A stretch of 64,000 bases of DNA from Flavobacteriales bacterium (GCA_025210295.1 JAOASC010000015.1:103983-167982), one strand, 5' to 3'; positions 54,007-63,960 are shown, counted from the first letter of the stretch. The notes: a model not told the origin generated them from the sequence alone. Made by a program: numbers and translations.

Positions 54007-54801
54007 ATGGATACTTTATCAGCGATTATCCTTGGTATTATACAAGGTTTAACAGAGTTTTTACCCGTAAGTAGTAGTGGACACCTGGAATTAGCTAAAG
54101 CTTTTTTAGGAAGTGATGCTATTCCCAAAGAAAGTATGTTGATGACTGTTGTTCTGCACTTTGCAACAGCTTTAAGTACGGTGGTTATTTTTAGAAAGGA
54201 TCTTTTTCAAATCTTTAAAGGATTATTAGCTTTTAAATGGAATGAAGAGTTTCAATTTTCAATTAAGATTGTTATTTCTATGATACCAGCAGCTATTGTT
54301 GGTGTGCTATTTGACGACATCATCGAATCTTTTTTTAATGGACAGATACTATTGGTTGGGGTTATGCTAATCTTAACTGGAGGCTTACTATTCTTAGCCG
54401 ATAGAGCTAAAAACACGAATAAAGACGTTTCATACATAGGAGCTTTAATCATTGGAATTTCGCAAGCTATAGCAATTCTTCCAGGAATATCTAGATCTGG
54501 AGCTACGATATCTACATCTGTATTAATGGGGATTGATAGAGAAAAAGCAGCTCGTTTTTCTTTTTTAATGGTTGTTCCGCTAATTTTTGGGAAAATAGCT
54601 AAAGATGTTTTAAGTGATGATTTTACCCTTTCCAATGTGAATACTTCGGCATTAGGTATTGGTTTTGTTGCTGCATTTATCACTGGATTATTTGCTTGTA
54701 CTTGGATGATTTCTCTTGTAAAGAAGAGTAAATTAGCTTATTTCTCATTCTACTGTTTTATAGCGGGTATTACAGCTATTATTTGGCAATTTAACGCATA
54801 G
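54007..54801 (+). CDS. uppP: Undecaprenyl-diphosphatase
   Basis: 264 residues, membrane phosphatase recycling undecaprenyl diphosphate for cell-wall synthesis. Hallmarks: QGLTEFLPVSSSGHL near the N-terminus and LPGISRSGATIS near residue 165. Several membrane helices follow the known topology. Starts 9 bases after the DUF3098 gene. Confidence 0.95.
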   Translation: MDTLSAIILGIIQGLTEFLPVSSSGHLELAKAFLGSDAIPKESMLMTVVLHFATALSTVVIFRKDLFQIFKGLLAFKWNEEFQFSIKIVISMIPAAIVGVLFDDIIESFFNGQILLVGVMLILTGGLLFLADRAKNTNKDVSYIGALIIGISQAIAILPGISRSGATISTSVLMGIDREKAARFSFLMVVPLIFGKIAKDVLSDDFTLSNVNTSALGIGFVAAFITGLFACTWMISLVKKSKLAYFSFYCFIAGITAIIWQFNA

Positions 54802-54804
54802 TTT

Positions 54805-55524
54805 ATGGCATCTAAAATCTATAATTTTAGAAAAGGAGAAATCCTATTAGTAAACAAACCTTTAGAATGGACGTCTTTTGATGTAGTCAATAAATTAAGA
54901 TACCCACTTAAAAAGAAATACAATATCAAACGCTTAAAAGTTGGTCATGCAGGAACTTTGGACCCTTTAGCGACGGGATTGTTGGTAATTTGTACAGGAA
55001 GGAAAACCAAAGAGATTACTTCTTTTATCAATGATGTTAAGGTTTACACTGGAATTATTCAATTGGGGGCTACTACTCCATCTTATGACTTAGAAACGGC
55101 TATTGACAACACTTTTGAAACGGCCCATATTACGCAAGCTTTAATTGATGAAATTAAACTTCAATTTTTAGGTGAGCAAGATCAAGTTCCTCCTATATTT
55201 TCTGCTAAAAAGGTTAACGGTAAAAGAGCGTATAATGCCGCTAGGAAAGGAGAGAATATTGAGCTAAAACCCAATAAGATTACAATTTTTGAATTGGAAT
55301 TAGCCTTAAAAGAGAACCATGAAATTCATTTCTATGTTAAAAGCTCTAAAGGCACCTATATTCGTTCTCTAGCACGCGATATAGGTAAAGCACTAAATTC
55401 CGGTGGGCACTTGACTAAACTCCATAGAGAAGCTTCTGGAGCATTTGACATTCAAAATGCACAAAGTATTGAGTATTGGCAAAAAGAAATCAATGAATGT
55501 GAAGTAGGTGATTTGGAGTTGTGA
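54805..55524 (+). CDS. truB: tRNA pseudouridine-55 synthase
   Basis: 239 residues. The catalytic Asp lies in GHAGTLDPLATGLL (about residue 54). LLVNKPLEWTSFDVVNKLR at the N-terminus, QVPPIFSAKKVNGKRAYNAAR and SKGTYIRSLARDIG are further TruB motifs. It makes the universal psi-55 in tRNA. Last gene of the ftsX group (3 bases after uppP). Confidence 0.96.
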   Translation: MASKIYNFRKGEILLVNKPLEWTSFDVVNKLRYPLKKKYNIKRLKVGHAGTLDPLATGLLVICTGRKTKEITSFINDVKVYTGIIQLGATTPSYDLETAIDNTFETAHITQALIDEIKLQFLGEQDQVPPIFSAKKVNGKRAYNAARKGENIELKPNKITIFELELALKENHEIHFYVKSSKGTYIRSLARDIGKALNSGGHLTKLHREASGAFDIQNAQSIEYWQKEINECEVGDLEL

Positions 55525-55537
55525 TGTTAAATTAAAT

Positions 55538-55984
55538 TTATTCCTTTAATTTAAAACCATAGAAAGCACATCTATTTCTTGAAAACATTTTTACATCTCC
55601 TTTTTTATTGAGAAGTTCTACAGCCTTTAGCCATTGTTCGTGAGTAATAGAGGTTGTTGAATTTAAACTTCTATAGTGATTATAAGACCAGTAAATATCA
55701 ATTTCTTCAATATCTAAAAACTCTTCTACATCAATATAACGAGCTATAAAATCAAATTCAACAATTTCATTTTCACATTCTATTCGAATGCCAAAACCGT
55801 GTCTTAAAAATCTTGTTATACCAACATCATTAAAAGATCCTGACCTTGGAATTCCATTATGATTCGGATTTTGTATTACCCAATTATCAACAGATAAATT
55901 ATATAATTTCCAAAGTTTTTGAGTTCTTAAAAGATACGCTCTTAAATGCACTTTTACTAAGTCATCTAAAGAATTAAACTCCAT
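55538..55984 (-). CDS. Small cytoplasmic protein resembling DUF6896
   Basis: 148 residues, no signal peptide. The pattern GIPRSGSF, GITRFLRHGFGIRIECE, EFDFIARYIDVEEF and ITHEQWLKAVELL resembles DUF6896, a family I associate with accessory or immunity-type genes; the name is from memory. It is a lone minus-strand gene wedged between truB (converging) and the OmpA gene. Confidence 0.6.
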   Translation of the reverse strand: MEFNSLDDLVKVHLRAYLLRTQKLWKLYNLSVDNWVIQNPNHNGIPRSGSFNDVGITRFLRHGFGIRIECENEIVEFDFIARYIDVEEFLDIEEIDIYWSYNHYRSLNSTTSITHEQWLKAVELLNKKGDVKMFSRNRCAFYGFKLKE

Positions 55985-56021
55985 ATTAACCCCAATAGAT
56001 CTCTAGAATACTTTGTTTTGA

Positions 56022-57029
56022 TTACTTAGAAATAATCTCAAACAACTCATCTAAGTTAGGAATCAAAATCACTTCAATTCTTCTGTTCTTAGCTTTATCA
56101 TTTGGATCAACTGGTAAATATTGACTTCGTCCAGCTGCTGAGATTGTTGCAGGGTTGATACTCGAATTTCCTAACATAATTTCTACAACACTTGTTGCTC
56201 TCAACACACTTAATTCCCAGTTGTTCTTAGGGTGTGTAGAAGCGTTCATTTTATCAGTATCAGTATGTCCTTCTACCAATACTTCTAAATCTTGTTGGTC
56301 TTGTAAAACTTTCGCTAAAGAAATTAGAGCAGACTTTCCTTCTGTATTAATTTTAGTACTTCCAGATGGGAACAGTAACTTTGCTTCCATACTAACATAT
56401 ACTCTTCCATTTTTTTGTTCTACAGTTAGTCCTTTGTCTTTGAAACCTAATAACGCTGCAGCTACTTTATCTTTTAATGCATTTACGGCTGCATCTTTAC
56501 TCGCTATTAAATCTTCTAATTCTTTAACACGTTGTTCTCTACTCTTTAAGTCAGCAGATAGTTGATTTAAAGTAGCTTCTTTTTTGTTTAATTGAGCCTC
56601 TAAAAGCTTTAATTCTTTTTCCAATCGGTTTAATTCATCTTCTTTACGTTGCAACTCAAGACGTGTTGCATTTAAATCATTCATCAAACGTTGATTTTCA
56701 ATTGTACTTCCGCGTTGTAAATCTTCTAATTGTTTTTGAATTCTCATATTCAGGGCATCAATTTTATCATATTGACGCTCTTTCATTCTTAAAGATTTAC
56801 CTAAAAGGGTCGTATCAGACTTTAGTCTACCAACACTTTTATCGAGCACATCTATCTTAGATTTTAACTCAGCATTTTCGGTTTCATAACCTAAGTTTTG
56901 GGCCTTTACACTCTTTAATTCATCAGAACAAGCAGCCTCTTTCTTTTCTAATTCTTCAAATTTTCTTGCAGGTACACAAGCAGTAATTGTAGCTAAAGAA
57001 ACTGCTACTAAAACGGTTAATTTATTCAT
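56022..57029 (-). CDS. OmpA-family lipoprotein with long coiled coil
   Basis: 335 residues. A lipobox-like ITAC ends the signal peptide (Cys about 18). Residues 25-195 form a long coiled coil (KLELQRKEDELNRLEKELKLLEAQLNKKEATLNQL in outline). The OmpA domain spans 205-330: LLFPSGSTKINTEG, LVEGHTDTDKM, WELSVLRATSVVEIML, SAAGRSQYLPV, NRRIEVILIP. It should reach through the periplasm and hold peptidoglycan. It lies 9 bases after the binding-protein gene on the same strand. Confidence 0.9.
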   Translation of the reverse strand: MNKLTVLVAVSLATITACVPARKFEELEKKEAACSDELKSVKAQNLGYETENAELKSKIDVLDKSVGRLKSDTTLLGKSLRMKERQYDKIDALNMRIQKQLEDLQRGSTIENQRLMNDLNATRLELQRKEDELNRLEKELKLLEAQLNKKEATLNQLSADLKSREQRVKELEDLIASKDAAVNALKDKVAAALLGFKDKGLTVEQKNGRVYVSMEAKLLFPSGSTKINTEGKSALISLAKVLQDQQDLEVLVEGHTDTDKMNASTHPKNNWELSVLRATSVVEIMLGNSSINPATISAAGRSQYLPVDPNDKAKNRRIEVILIPNLDELFEIISK

Positions 57030-57038
57030 TCTTTAAAT

Positions 57039-58811
57039 TTAAATTTTCGAAGTAAAAAATACATTTGATAAATCACGATAGTCCATTGCATTAATAGGAA
57101 GCCCTACTACATTTTCTTTAACTAGTCTTACATAGTCGGCATAATACAACGGTAAAAAGGCCGCATCTTCTATTAATATTTTATCACATTCTTGGTATAA
57201 TCGAACTCTTTCTTTCTCATCTGCGGTTTGCATTGCTTTTTCAAATAAAGCATCAAATTCAGGATTAACATATCTTGCAGAATTTACCATAGAAAAGGCA
57301 TGAGGATCCTTTGGTACTGTTCTTCCGTAATACATTTCTAAAAATGTTGAAGCATCTGGATAATCGGCAACCCACCCTCTTCTTGAGAATTCCATTGAAC
57401 CTGTTCTCATCTTATCTTGTATTGTGGTAAATGGTATCACATCTATGTTTACATGGATTCCTAAGTTCTTTTGGAACATATTATATAAAGCCTCAGCTAC
57501 TCGGGTATTAATCCCTCCCCCATCACTTAATGTTAATGTTAAACTAGGAAAACCATCTCCATTAGGATAACCAGCTTCAGCTAACAACTGTCTTGCTTTT
57601 TCTGGATTAAACTTATAGCCATTAACAACAGAGTTGTCATAACCTGGGAAATTTGGAATTACACCATGATGTGCAGGTTCTCCGTCTCCTCTTAGAACAT
57701 TTTGTACTAAACTTTTTCTATCGATAGCATAACAAAAAGCCTTACGAATTCGAATATCTTTAAAAATTTCCCCTGTATGCAAAAAGTCATAATTTTGAAC
57801 ATTTAATGCTGCTGTTTGTTGGTAAACAAAAGCAGTATTTCGACCTTTTATTGCTTCATCTAATCCTACCAATACTGCTTCCATTTCATCTACAGGAAGT
57901 TTTGAAATCATATCTAAATTGTCTTTCTTAAAGTTTAGTAACTCTGATTTTTTATCTCTAGTAAAAGTCACTTTAACTAAATCTAGATATGGTAATTGAT
58001 TTCCATACTTATCTTTTCTCCAATAGTTAGGGTTTCTTTTTAAACGAACCTGATTCCCTTCTTTTACAGCGTCTAACATAAAAGGTCCTGTTCCTACGGT
58101 ATGATTTCTTAAATCTTCACCATATTTTTCAAAAGCTTCTTTAGGAAAAATCCAACAAGCATTGTGTACTAAAACCTTAGGAAAGAAAGACATTGGTTTT
58201 ACCAAACTAATTTCCAAAGTATAATCATCAACTACTTTAATTCCTTCTACACCACCAGGAACTTTTTTCCCTTGGCTTGTCTTTTCATAATGCTCATTAA
58301 CTCCTTTGACTTTATTTTGAAAGATATAAAATGTGTTGTTTTGAGGATATGCAGTTCCCAATAAATCGTAACAGTACTTGATATCATGAGCTGTTAACTT
58401 TCTTCCTTTCCCATCCTTAAAACATGCATCATCATGGAAGTATACATTCTCTTCCAATTTAAACGTCCATACCGAAGCATCTTCATTTGGTGTAAAACTC
58501 TTAGCTAAACAAGGCAATACGTCTAATGTCTTCTCGTCTAATTTGACTAAACTTTCGAAAATTTGATTGCCAATATGAACACTAACCTCATCATTTATCC
58601 CTTGTGGAAATAGCGTTTTAAAAGTTGAAGATTCATTCATTCTAAAAAGCCCTCCATATTGAATTTGAATATCTTCTCCATGTTGTTTTACAGTTCCTTG
58701 CGCAACTCTATTTTCAACCTTTTGGATTTTTTTTTCAGCTTTTTCACCTCCACAATTTACAAGCAGGAATATACTACAAACCCAACCTATATACTTTACC
58801 GTCAACTTCAT
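57039..58811 (-). CDS. Oligopeptide-type ABC transporter binding lipoprotein
   Basis: 590 residues from the ATG at 58809-58811, chosen since the signal peptide begins there and ends in LLVNC, a lipobox. The body is a family 5 extracellular solute-binding protein (DppA/OppA-like): VSVHIGNQIFESLVKLDEKTLDVLPCLAKSF, NHTVGTGPFML, IRIRKAFCYAIDRKSLVQNVLRGDGEPAHHGVIP (each in outline). It should bind peptides or similar ligands. No permease or ATPase gene is beside it. Likely co-transcribed with the OmpA gene. Confidence 0.9.
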   Translation of the reverse strand: MKLTVKYIGWVCSIFLLVNCGGEKAEKKIQKVENRVAQGTVKQHGEDIQIQYGGLFRMNESSTFKTLFPQGINDEVSVHIGNQIFESLVKLDEKTLDVLPCLAKSFTPNEDASVWTFKLEENVYFHDDACFKDGKGRKLTAHDIKYCYDLLGTAYPQNNTFYIFQNKVKGVNEHYEKTSQGKKVPGGVEGIKVVDDYTLEISLVKPMSFFPKVLVHNACWIFPKEAFEKYGEDLRNHTVGTGPFMLDAVKEGNQVRLKRNPNYWRKDKYGNQLPYLDLVKVTFTRDKKSELLNFKKDNLDMISKLPVDEMEAVLVGLDEAIKGRNTAFVYQQTAALNVQNYDFLHTGEIFKDIRIRKAFCYAIDRKSLVQNVLRGDGEPAHHGVIPNFPGYDNSVVNGYKFNPEKARQLLAEAGYPNGDGFPSLTLTLSDGGGINTRVAEALYNMFQKNLGIHVNIDVIPFTTIQDKMRTGSMEFSRRGWVADYPDASTFLEMYYGRTVPKDPHAFSMVNSARYVNPEFDALFEKAMQTADEKERVRLYQECDKILIEDAAFLPLYYADYVRLVKENVVGLPINAMDYRDLSNVFFTSKI

Positions 58812-58837
58812 ATAGAATAAATTTTGCCTAATAGTAA

Positions 58838-58845
58838 CAAATATA
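58838..58845 (-). promoter_or_regulatory. Candidate -7 element for the binding-protein gene
   Basis: TATATTTG on the minus strand, 26 bases before the ATG. No -33 box seen. Confidence 0.4.
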
Positions 58846-58876
58846 CAAGAAAATACCACATTTAATAAAATAACTA

Positions 58877-58912
58877 AAAAAAATAGCCTGATTTCAATTA
58901 AAATCAGGCTAT
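58877..58912 (-). terminator. Terminator after porV
   Basis: A 12-bp perfect stem (58883-58894 with 58901-58912; core TAGCCTGATTT on the plus strand) with a 6-base loop and a T run on the minus strand. Confidence 0.88.
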
Positions 58913-58940
58913 TAAATCTATTTTTCAGTTTACTCAGTGC

Positions 58941-60212
58941 TTATGCATCATCCTTTCCTTTTTCTCCAAAATTAAACAATAATGAAAAACGGATGGTATT
59001 GGCAATTGGGCTTTGTTGAGTTAAAGCCACTAAATACGATAAATCCAATTGGAAAACTTGAAAACGAACTCCAGCTCCCATTGATACAAACTGACGGTTT
59101 CCTTTTGTTGGTGCTTCATAAAAATAACCTGCTCTAACAGCAAAAACGTTATTGTATAAATACTCCCCACCAGCAGAGATGTTGATTTCAGATAATTCTT
59201 CTTTAAATCGACTTCCCTTTTCAACTTCTACTGTTGTCCCATTATCATCTGTAATTACAATTCCTGGAGCATCAGAAAAAGAACCAAAAATACCAGAGGC
59301 TACTCCAACATCGTTACTTCTTCCAGAAAACACAATTGGATTTCCTTCGATATCATAATCTACTAATCCATTAGTTGTTTTATAAACAGGTGCTGTTGGC
59401 ACTAATAATTTATTCGCATCTAATGCTACAGTAAACTTATTAAAATCATCTATTTCAACATTTAAAGCAGTTCCTAACCTAAGGTTAGTAGGAATAAAAT
59501 CTCTATCAGCACCATCTGTATATGCCATTTTAGCTCCAATATTCGAAACGTTTAATCCGGCAGCCAAAGTAGCTTTACGTTCTTTAATTTCAAATTCATT
59601 GGATTGATAATATCCTGAAACATCTGCTGCAACCGATTGTCCTGCCTTAGTATTTGCTCCTTGAACTGAAGTTCCTCCAGTTAAATTAGAATTCACATAT
59701 CTTGCTGCTAAACCTACCGAAAAGTTTTCACTTAGTTTTCTAGCATAAGCACCGTCAATAGCGAACTCGCTAGGATTAAAATCTCTAATTGTTCCCCCTG
59801 TTTGATCTGTAAAAGTGATGTTTCCAAGAGAAAAATATCTTAAAGACCCACTCACTGAAGAAAAGTCATCAATCTTTTTATAACCTGTAACATAAGCTAA
59901 ATTGATGTCATTAACTAACCTTCTCAACCAAGGAGAATAAGACATTGAAAACCCTGCATCTTTTTCAATAAAAGCTAACTTAGACGGATTCCAATGTATT
60001 GAATTTGCATCAGGGCTAATTGCAACTCCTACATCTCCCATTGCACCAGACCTAGAATCAGGCGTTATCAATAAAAACGGTACTGCAGTTGTAATGGTAT
60101 TAATTTGTTTCCCTGCTAATTGCTGAGATGACAATTGAGCATTTACAACCGAACTTGAAGCTAAAACACCTCCTGCGAGCAATGTGGTTATTTTGGTTTT
60201 AATGTTCATCAT
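58941..60212 (-). CDS. porV: T9SS outer-membrane protein PorV
   Basis: 423 residues, a FadL-like barrel. Signal peptide cut near NAQ. The hallmark ITTAVPFLLITPDSRSGAMGDVGVAISPDANSIHWNPSKLAF (in outline) opens the mature protein, with SMSYSPWLRRLVNDINLAYV and ITFTDQTGGTIRDFNPSEFAIDGAYARKLSENFSVG next. In the T9SS PorV binds substrates' C-terminal domains at the SprA channel and delivers them to the PorU protease. porU is not adjacent here. Strong assignment. Confidence 0.93.
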   Translation of the reverse strand: MMNIKTKITTLLAGGVLASSSVVNAQLSSQQLAGKQINTITTAVPFLLITPDSRSGAMGDVGVAISPDANSIHWNPSKLAFIEKDAGFSMSYSPWLRRLVNDINLAYVTGYKKIDDFSSVSGSLRYFSLGNITFTDQTGGTIRDFNPSEFAIDGAYARKLSENFSVGLAARYVNSNLTGGTSVQGANTKAGQSVAADVSGYYQSNEFEIKERKATLAAGLNVSNIGAKMAYTDGADRDFIPTNLRLGTALNVEIDDFNKFTVALDANKLLVPTAPVYKTTNGLVDYDIEGNPIVFSGRSNDVGVASGIFGSFSDAPGIVITDDNGTTVEVEKGSRFKEELSEINISAGGEYLYNNVFAVRAGYFYEAPTKGNRQFVSMGAGVRFQVFQLDLSYLVALTQQSPIANTIRFSLLFNFGEKGKDDA

Positions 60213-60522
60213 TTAATAATATGTGAAAAACAAATATACGTAAAACCTCTTTCTTTTATTGTCTATCAACATCTTTTTTTTGTATTTCCTTTTAAAAGTG
60301 AATATCTAGCAAAGTTTTTTTTACTTTTGAAAACAGAAGTTCTTATCAATCCTTTTATTCAATAGAAATTACTGTTTTTAGGGCTATTGGTGTTAATTTT
60401 TAGAAACATAGCTAGGCTATTGCTTCTGATAAAACACCTCCATAAATCTTAAGAATAGCTTAATTTCATTTGTATAGGTTTAAGAAGCACTTCACTAAAC
60501 AGAGAACTTAATATAATTACAC
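60213..60522. other. 310-base divergent gap with promoters
   Basis: Holds a minus-strand TATATTTG (60231-60238) for porV and a plus-strand TACTTTTG (60322-60329), which would leave a leader of about 190 bases before the E1 gene. Nothing else can be called; no open frame of note. Confidence 0.65.
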
Positions 60523-62526
60523 ATGTCTATACCACAATTAAAACCTTTAAAATTTAATCGTAAAACATTAACTGATGAAGAGTTGATCAACTTTTATCAT
60601 TCCTTAATATTACCAAGATTAATAGAAGAAAAAATGTTGATTCTATTGAGGCAAGGAAAAATTTCTAAATGGTTTTCTGGGATTGGGCAAGAAGCAATTT
60701 CGGTAGGGTGTGGATTGGCAATGCAAGAAGATGAATTTATGCTTCCTATGCATAGAAATCTAGGTGTTTTTACAACAAGAAAGCTGCCTTTAGAACGCTT
60801 ATTCATGCAATTTCAAGGAAAAGAAAATGGTTTTACCAAAGGTCATGATCGTTCTTTCCATTTTGGAACAAAGGAACATCATATTGTTGGAATGATTTCT
60901 CACCTAGGGCCCCAACTTGGAATTGCTGATGGTATAGCATTGGCTAACAAATTAAAAGAGAATAAAAAGGTAACGATTGTTTTTACTGGTGATGGAGGAG
61001 CTAGTGAAGGTGATTTTCACGAAGCATTGAATGTTGCCGCTGTATGGGATTTACCTGTGATTTTTGTTGTTGAAAATAATCAATGGGGATTATCGACTCC
61101 ATCTAAGGAACAATTTAGGTGTAAACAATTTATCGATAAGGGAATTGGCTACGGAATGGATACTGTTCAAGTAGATGGGAATAACATTGTTGACGTTTAT
61201 GAAACCATTCGTAAGGCTAGAACCTCTATTTTGAAAAATCCTAGACCTATTCTTGTTGAATGTATGTCTTTTAGAATGCGTGGACATGAAGAAGCTTCAG
61301 GAACTAAATATTACCCTGATGGAATTCAAGATGCTTGGGCAGTAAAAGATCCTGTTGATAATTTTGAACGTTTTTTAATCGATGATGGTGTATTAACACA
61401 AGAAGCCATTGATCAAATTAAAGCTGAGATTAAAGCCAAAATTAATTCGAAATGGAAAGAAGCAGACAATGCTCCAGAAATTCAAGCTGATACGCAAAGA
61501 GAATACAACTACCTTTTTAAAGCTTTTGATAATAAAACAATTGCACCATTAACTGATAACAAAACCGAAAAACGTTTTATCGATGCTATTTCTGATGGAT
61601 TACGTCAATCTATGGAAAGGCATTCCAACAGTGTAATTATGGGGCAAGATATCGCTGAATATGGAGGGGTTTTTAAAGTAACTGATGGGTTTGTTGAACA
61701 ATTTGGGAAAGAGCGTGTTCGCAATACACCTATTTGTGAATCGGCCATTGTTGGTGCTGCACTTGGTTTGTCTATCAATGGATATAAGGGTATTATGGAG
61801 ATGCAATTTGCCGACTTTGTTACTGTTGGGTTTAATCAAATTGTCAATAATCTAGCTAAATTGCATTATCGTTGGCAAGAAAACGCAGATGTTGTGATAC
61901 GTATGCCTACTGGTGCTGGTGTTGGTGCAGGTCCATTTCACTCTCAAAGTAACGAGGCTTGGTTTTTCCATACACCAGGATTAAAAATTGTTTACCCTGC
62001 TTTCCCTGGCGATGCAAAAGGACTTTTGGCTGCTGCTATAGAAGACCCTAACCCTGTGATGGTATTTGAACATAAAGCATTGTATCGAAGTAAAAGTGAA
62101 CCTGTTTATGATGATTTTTATACGACAGAAATCGGAAAAGCGAATATCTTAAGAAGTGGTAGTGATGTAAGCATTATCACCTATGGAATGGGGGTTCATT
62201 GGGCTTTAGAAACCTTGGATGAAAATCCGGATATTAATGCCGATTTAATTGATTTAAGAACATTATTACCTTTGGATACAGCTGCTATTTTTGATTCTGT
62301 TAAAAAAACAGGCAAAGCAATTATTCTACATGAAGATTGTTTAACTGGGGGAATTGGAGGTGAAATTTTAGCGTTAATCAATGAAAATTGTTTTGAACAC
62401 CTGGATGCGCCTATATTTAGAAGTGCTAGTTTAGATACTCCAGTACCTTTTGCTCCTGCTCTAGAAGCGGACTTCTTACCTAAAAGTCGTTTTAAAGAAC
62501 AACTGAAAACATTAATTAATTATTGA
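60523..62526 (+). CDS. 2-oxoacid dehydrogenase E1, fused alpha and beta subunits
   Basis: 667 residues. The alpha half (1-330) has the thiamine-diphosphate motif GDGGASEGDFHEALNVAAVWDLPVIFVVENNQWGLSTP (in outline). The beta half (345-667) has GQDIAEYGGVFKVTDGFVEQFG, NTPICESAIVGAALGLS, MPTGAGVGAGPFHSQSNE and LHEDCLTGGIGGEI. Such fusions are usual in Bacteroidota for branched-chain 2-oxoacid dehydrogenase, so the substrate is likely 2-oxoisovalerate-type acids. It differs from the pyruvate-type pdhB at 44 kb. Confidence 0.92.
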   Translation: MSIPQLKPLKFNRKTLTDEELINFYHSLILPRLIEEKMLILLRQGKISKWFSGIGQEAISVGCGLAMQEDEFMLPMHRNLGVFTTRKLPLERLFMQFQGKENGFTKGHDRSFHFGTKEHHIVGMISHLGPQLGIADGIALANKLKENKKVTIVFTGDGGASEGDFHEALNVAAVWDLPVIFVVENNQWGLSTPSKEQFRCKQFIDKGIGYGMDTVQVDGNNIVDVYETIRKARTSILKNPRPILVECMSFRMRGHEEASGTKYYPDGIQDAWAVKDPVDNFERFLIDDGVLTQEAIDQIKAEIKAKINSKWKEADNAPEIQADTQREYNYLFKAFDNKTIAPLTDNKTEKRFIDAISDGLRQSMERHSNSVIMGQDIAEYGGVFKVTDGFVEQFGKERVRNTPICESAIVGAALGLSINGYKGIMEMQFADFVTVGFNQIVNNLAKLHYRWQENADVVIRMPTGAGVGAGPFHSQSNEAWFFHTPGLKIVYPAFPGDAKGLLAAAIEDPNPVMVFEHKALYRSKSEPVYDDFYTTEIGKANILRSGSDVSIITYGMGVHWALETLDENPDINADLIDLRTLLPLDTAAIFDSVKKTGKAIILHEDCLTGGIGGEILALINENCFEHLDAPIFRSASLDTPVPFAPALEADFLPKSRFKEQLKTLINY

Positions 62527-62529
62527 TTT

Positions 62530-63366
62530 ATGAAACATTTCACATTGTTTACGTTCTTATTGATTGCTCCTTTTTTATATGGACAAAATGATACAGATGC
62601 CGAAGGGGGAAATCTCTTTTTTGGATTAAACCTTGGTGGTTTCCAATCGAATAACAAAACTGCTGTCATCTATAATGGTAATGTGACTACTTATGGTGTA
62701 AATTATTTTTTTCAAAATCAATTTATTCAACCTGAATTAGACCTTTATTTTAAATACGACTATAGAATTGAAAGTTTTGCCGACCCTTCCTTAATGCGTT
62801 ACCGACCAGCATTTAATATCGGGGGACACGGAGGTATTAGATTGAGCGAAAATGCATCTATTTATGCGGATGTAAACATCTTAAAGTTAAACGTTGAAGA
62901 TTTTTTTACTGTTGCTATTAACAACCCTAATGATCCGACAGTTATTGGGGAAACTTATGAGCAGATTCCAATCTTTGGAGAAGAAAGTAGAACAAACATT
63001 AATCTAGGTATTCAATCTAACTTTTATAACGAAAATGGGATTACAGCTTATTTTAATCTATTTGGGAATGTCAACAATACTAGACTAGAAAAAAACTATT
63101 TTGTAATTAACAATAAGGTCTACACAATTGTTCACAATGCTATTGCTAATGGGAGTAATAATGGTCAGGTAAATTTACAACAAACTGTTCCTCCAGGGGG
63201 AGTTGGTTATGGTGGAGGTGCTGGATTGGGCGCTAAATATAAGTTTAACGAAAAAATTACGTTTGATGTTAACTATTATGCCATTTACACAAGAACAAAC
63301 ATGAACGTTGATTTAAGACCATTTGGATTAAATCATGCGCTTATAGCCCGTATTATTTGGGGATAA
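62530..63366 (+). CDS. Secreted beta-barrel-like protein
   Basis: 278 residues; unrecognised. The signal peptide ends LYGQ. Alternating strands (GNLFFGLNLGGFQS, FIQPELDLYFKYDYRIES, ASIYADVNILKL, GAGLGAKYKFNEKITFDVNYYAIY in outline) end with the aromatic-poor HALIARIIWG. It has the pattern of a small outer-membrane barrel. It starts 3 bases after the fused E1 gene, so it is probably co-transcribed; no link in function is evident. Confidence 0.7.
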   Translation: MKHFTLFTFLLIAPFLYGQNDTDAEGGNLFFGLNLGGFQSNNKTAVIYNGNVTTYGVNYFFQNQFIQPELDLYFKYDYRIESFADPSLMRYRPAFNIGGHGGIRLSENASIYADVNILKLNVEDFFTVAINNPNDPTVIGETYEQIPIFGEESRTNINLGIQSNFYNENGITAYFNLFGNVNNTRLEKNYFVINNKVYTIVHNAIANGSNNGQVNLQQTVPPGGVGYGGGAGLGAKYKFNEKITFDVNYYAIYTRTNMNVDLRPFGLNHALIARIIWG

Positions 63367-63412
63367 TATTTATAGTTTTAAATGCTTTATTTTGGGGCAA
63401 TAACTTGCCTAT

Positions 63413-63452
63413 TTCACATACAAACATATATACGAAAGATGATCTTTTGTTA
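63413..63452 (+). repeat. Direct repeat, copy 1 (40 bp)
   Basis: Starts TTCACATACAA, ends CTTTTGTTA; 35 of 40 bases match 63961-64000 without gaps. Lies directly past the broken RHS remnant. Confidence 0.88.
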
Positions 63453-63479
63453 AGTGATAACCTACTGTATATAGTAAAA

Positions 63480-63896
63480 TATTGGTTTTAGGTACCAATG
63501 GATCTAAAGCAAAAACCTTTCCAACCTTGGGTCATGCATTCTAAATCTAGAATTTACACTATTCCCTTTCCCTTTGATTTCGTTATCAATCTCTTGACTA
63601 TGAAATCCATAACGATAATTCTCTCCCCCATGTCGCCCAGATTTTAACATTCCAAAACTATAGAAATCCGAATACGACTTAACATCTGCAATATACTGTG
63701 CTCCATGTTGATAAGCTACATCTACGATCTTAGGATTATAAATCCGTGCTCCTGATTGGTAGAATGTAAAATCTGCCATCATATTGGCTGGGTTGGTTTC
63801 TTCTACTTCTCTTAAGAGTTCACTGTTTCGGTAATAACGGATTTTATTGCCAACTCGCATGACTCGACAAAGGTCTAAACAATGCCTATCTCTAAT
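63480..63896 (-). pseudogene. Frameshifted RHS-repeat-associated core remnant
   Basis: The minus strand encodes YSDFYSFGMLKSGRHGGENYRYGFHSQEIDNEIKGKGNSVN and FRMHDPRLERF (in outline), the RHS core signature of Bacteroidota (usually YPFGML...YRYGFQGQEKDDEIKGEGNS...RMHDPRxGRFFAxDPL). After MHDPRLERF, a run of five T (63511-63515 on the minus strand) lacks one base: the frame hits TAG at once, while the next frame reads ALDPLVPK as expected. The open frame upstream is closed by a TGA at 63897-63899 with no start that fits a full RHS protein. So this is a decayed C-terminal piece, ending near 63480. Confidence 0.85.
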
Positions 63897-63912
63897 TCAA
63901 TATTTCAAACTC

Positions 63913-63940
63913 AATACAAACCACGTTTGGCTTGTATTTT
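63913..63940 (+). terminator. Imperfect hairpin with T run
   Basis: 63913-63923 pairs with 63928-63938 (10 of 11 pairs; AATACAA/TTGTATT ends), loop of four, then TTT. It may be a terminator or part of the repeat unit next to the RHS remnant. Confidence 0.35.
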
Positions 63941-63960
63941 TAAAAGTAACATTTCTATTT

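Noticed and set aside
55525..55560. Terminator between truB and the DUF6896-like gene
   Set aside because: Only A/T pairs (AAATTAAA/TTTAATTT) can form; too weak to call.
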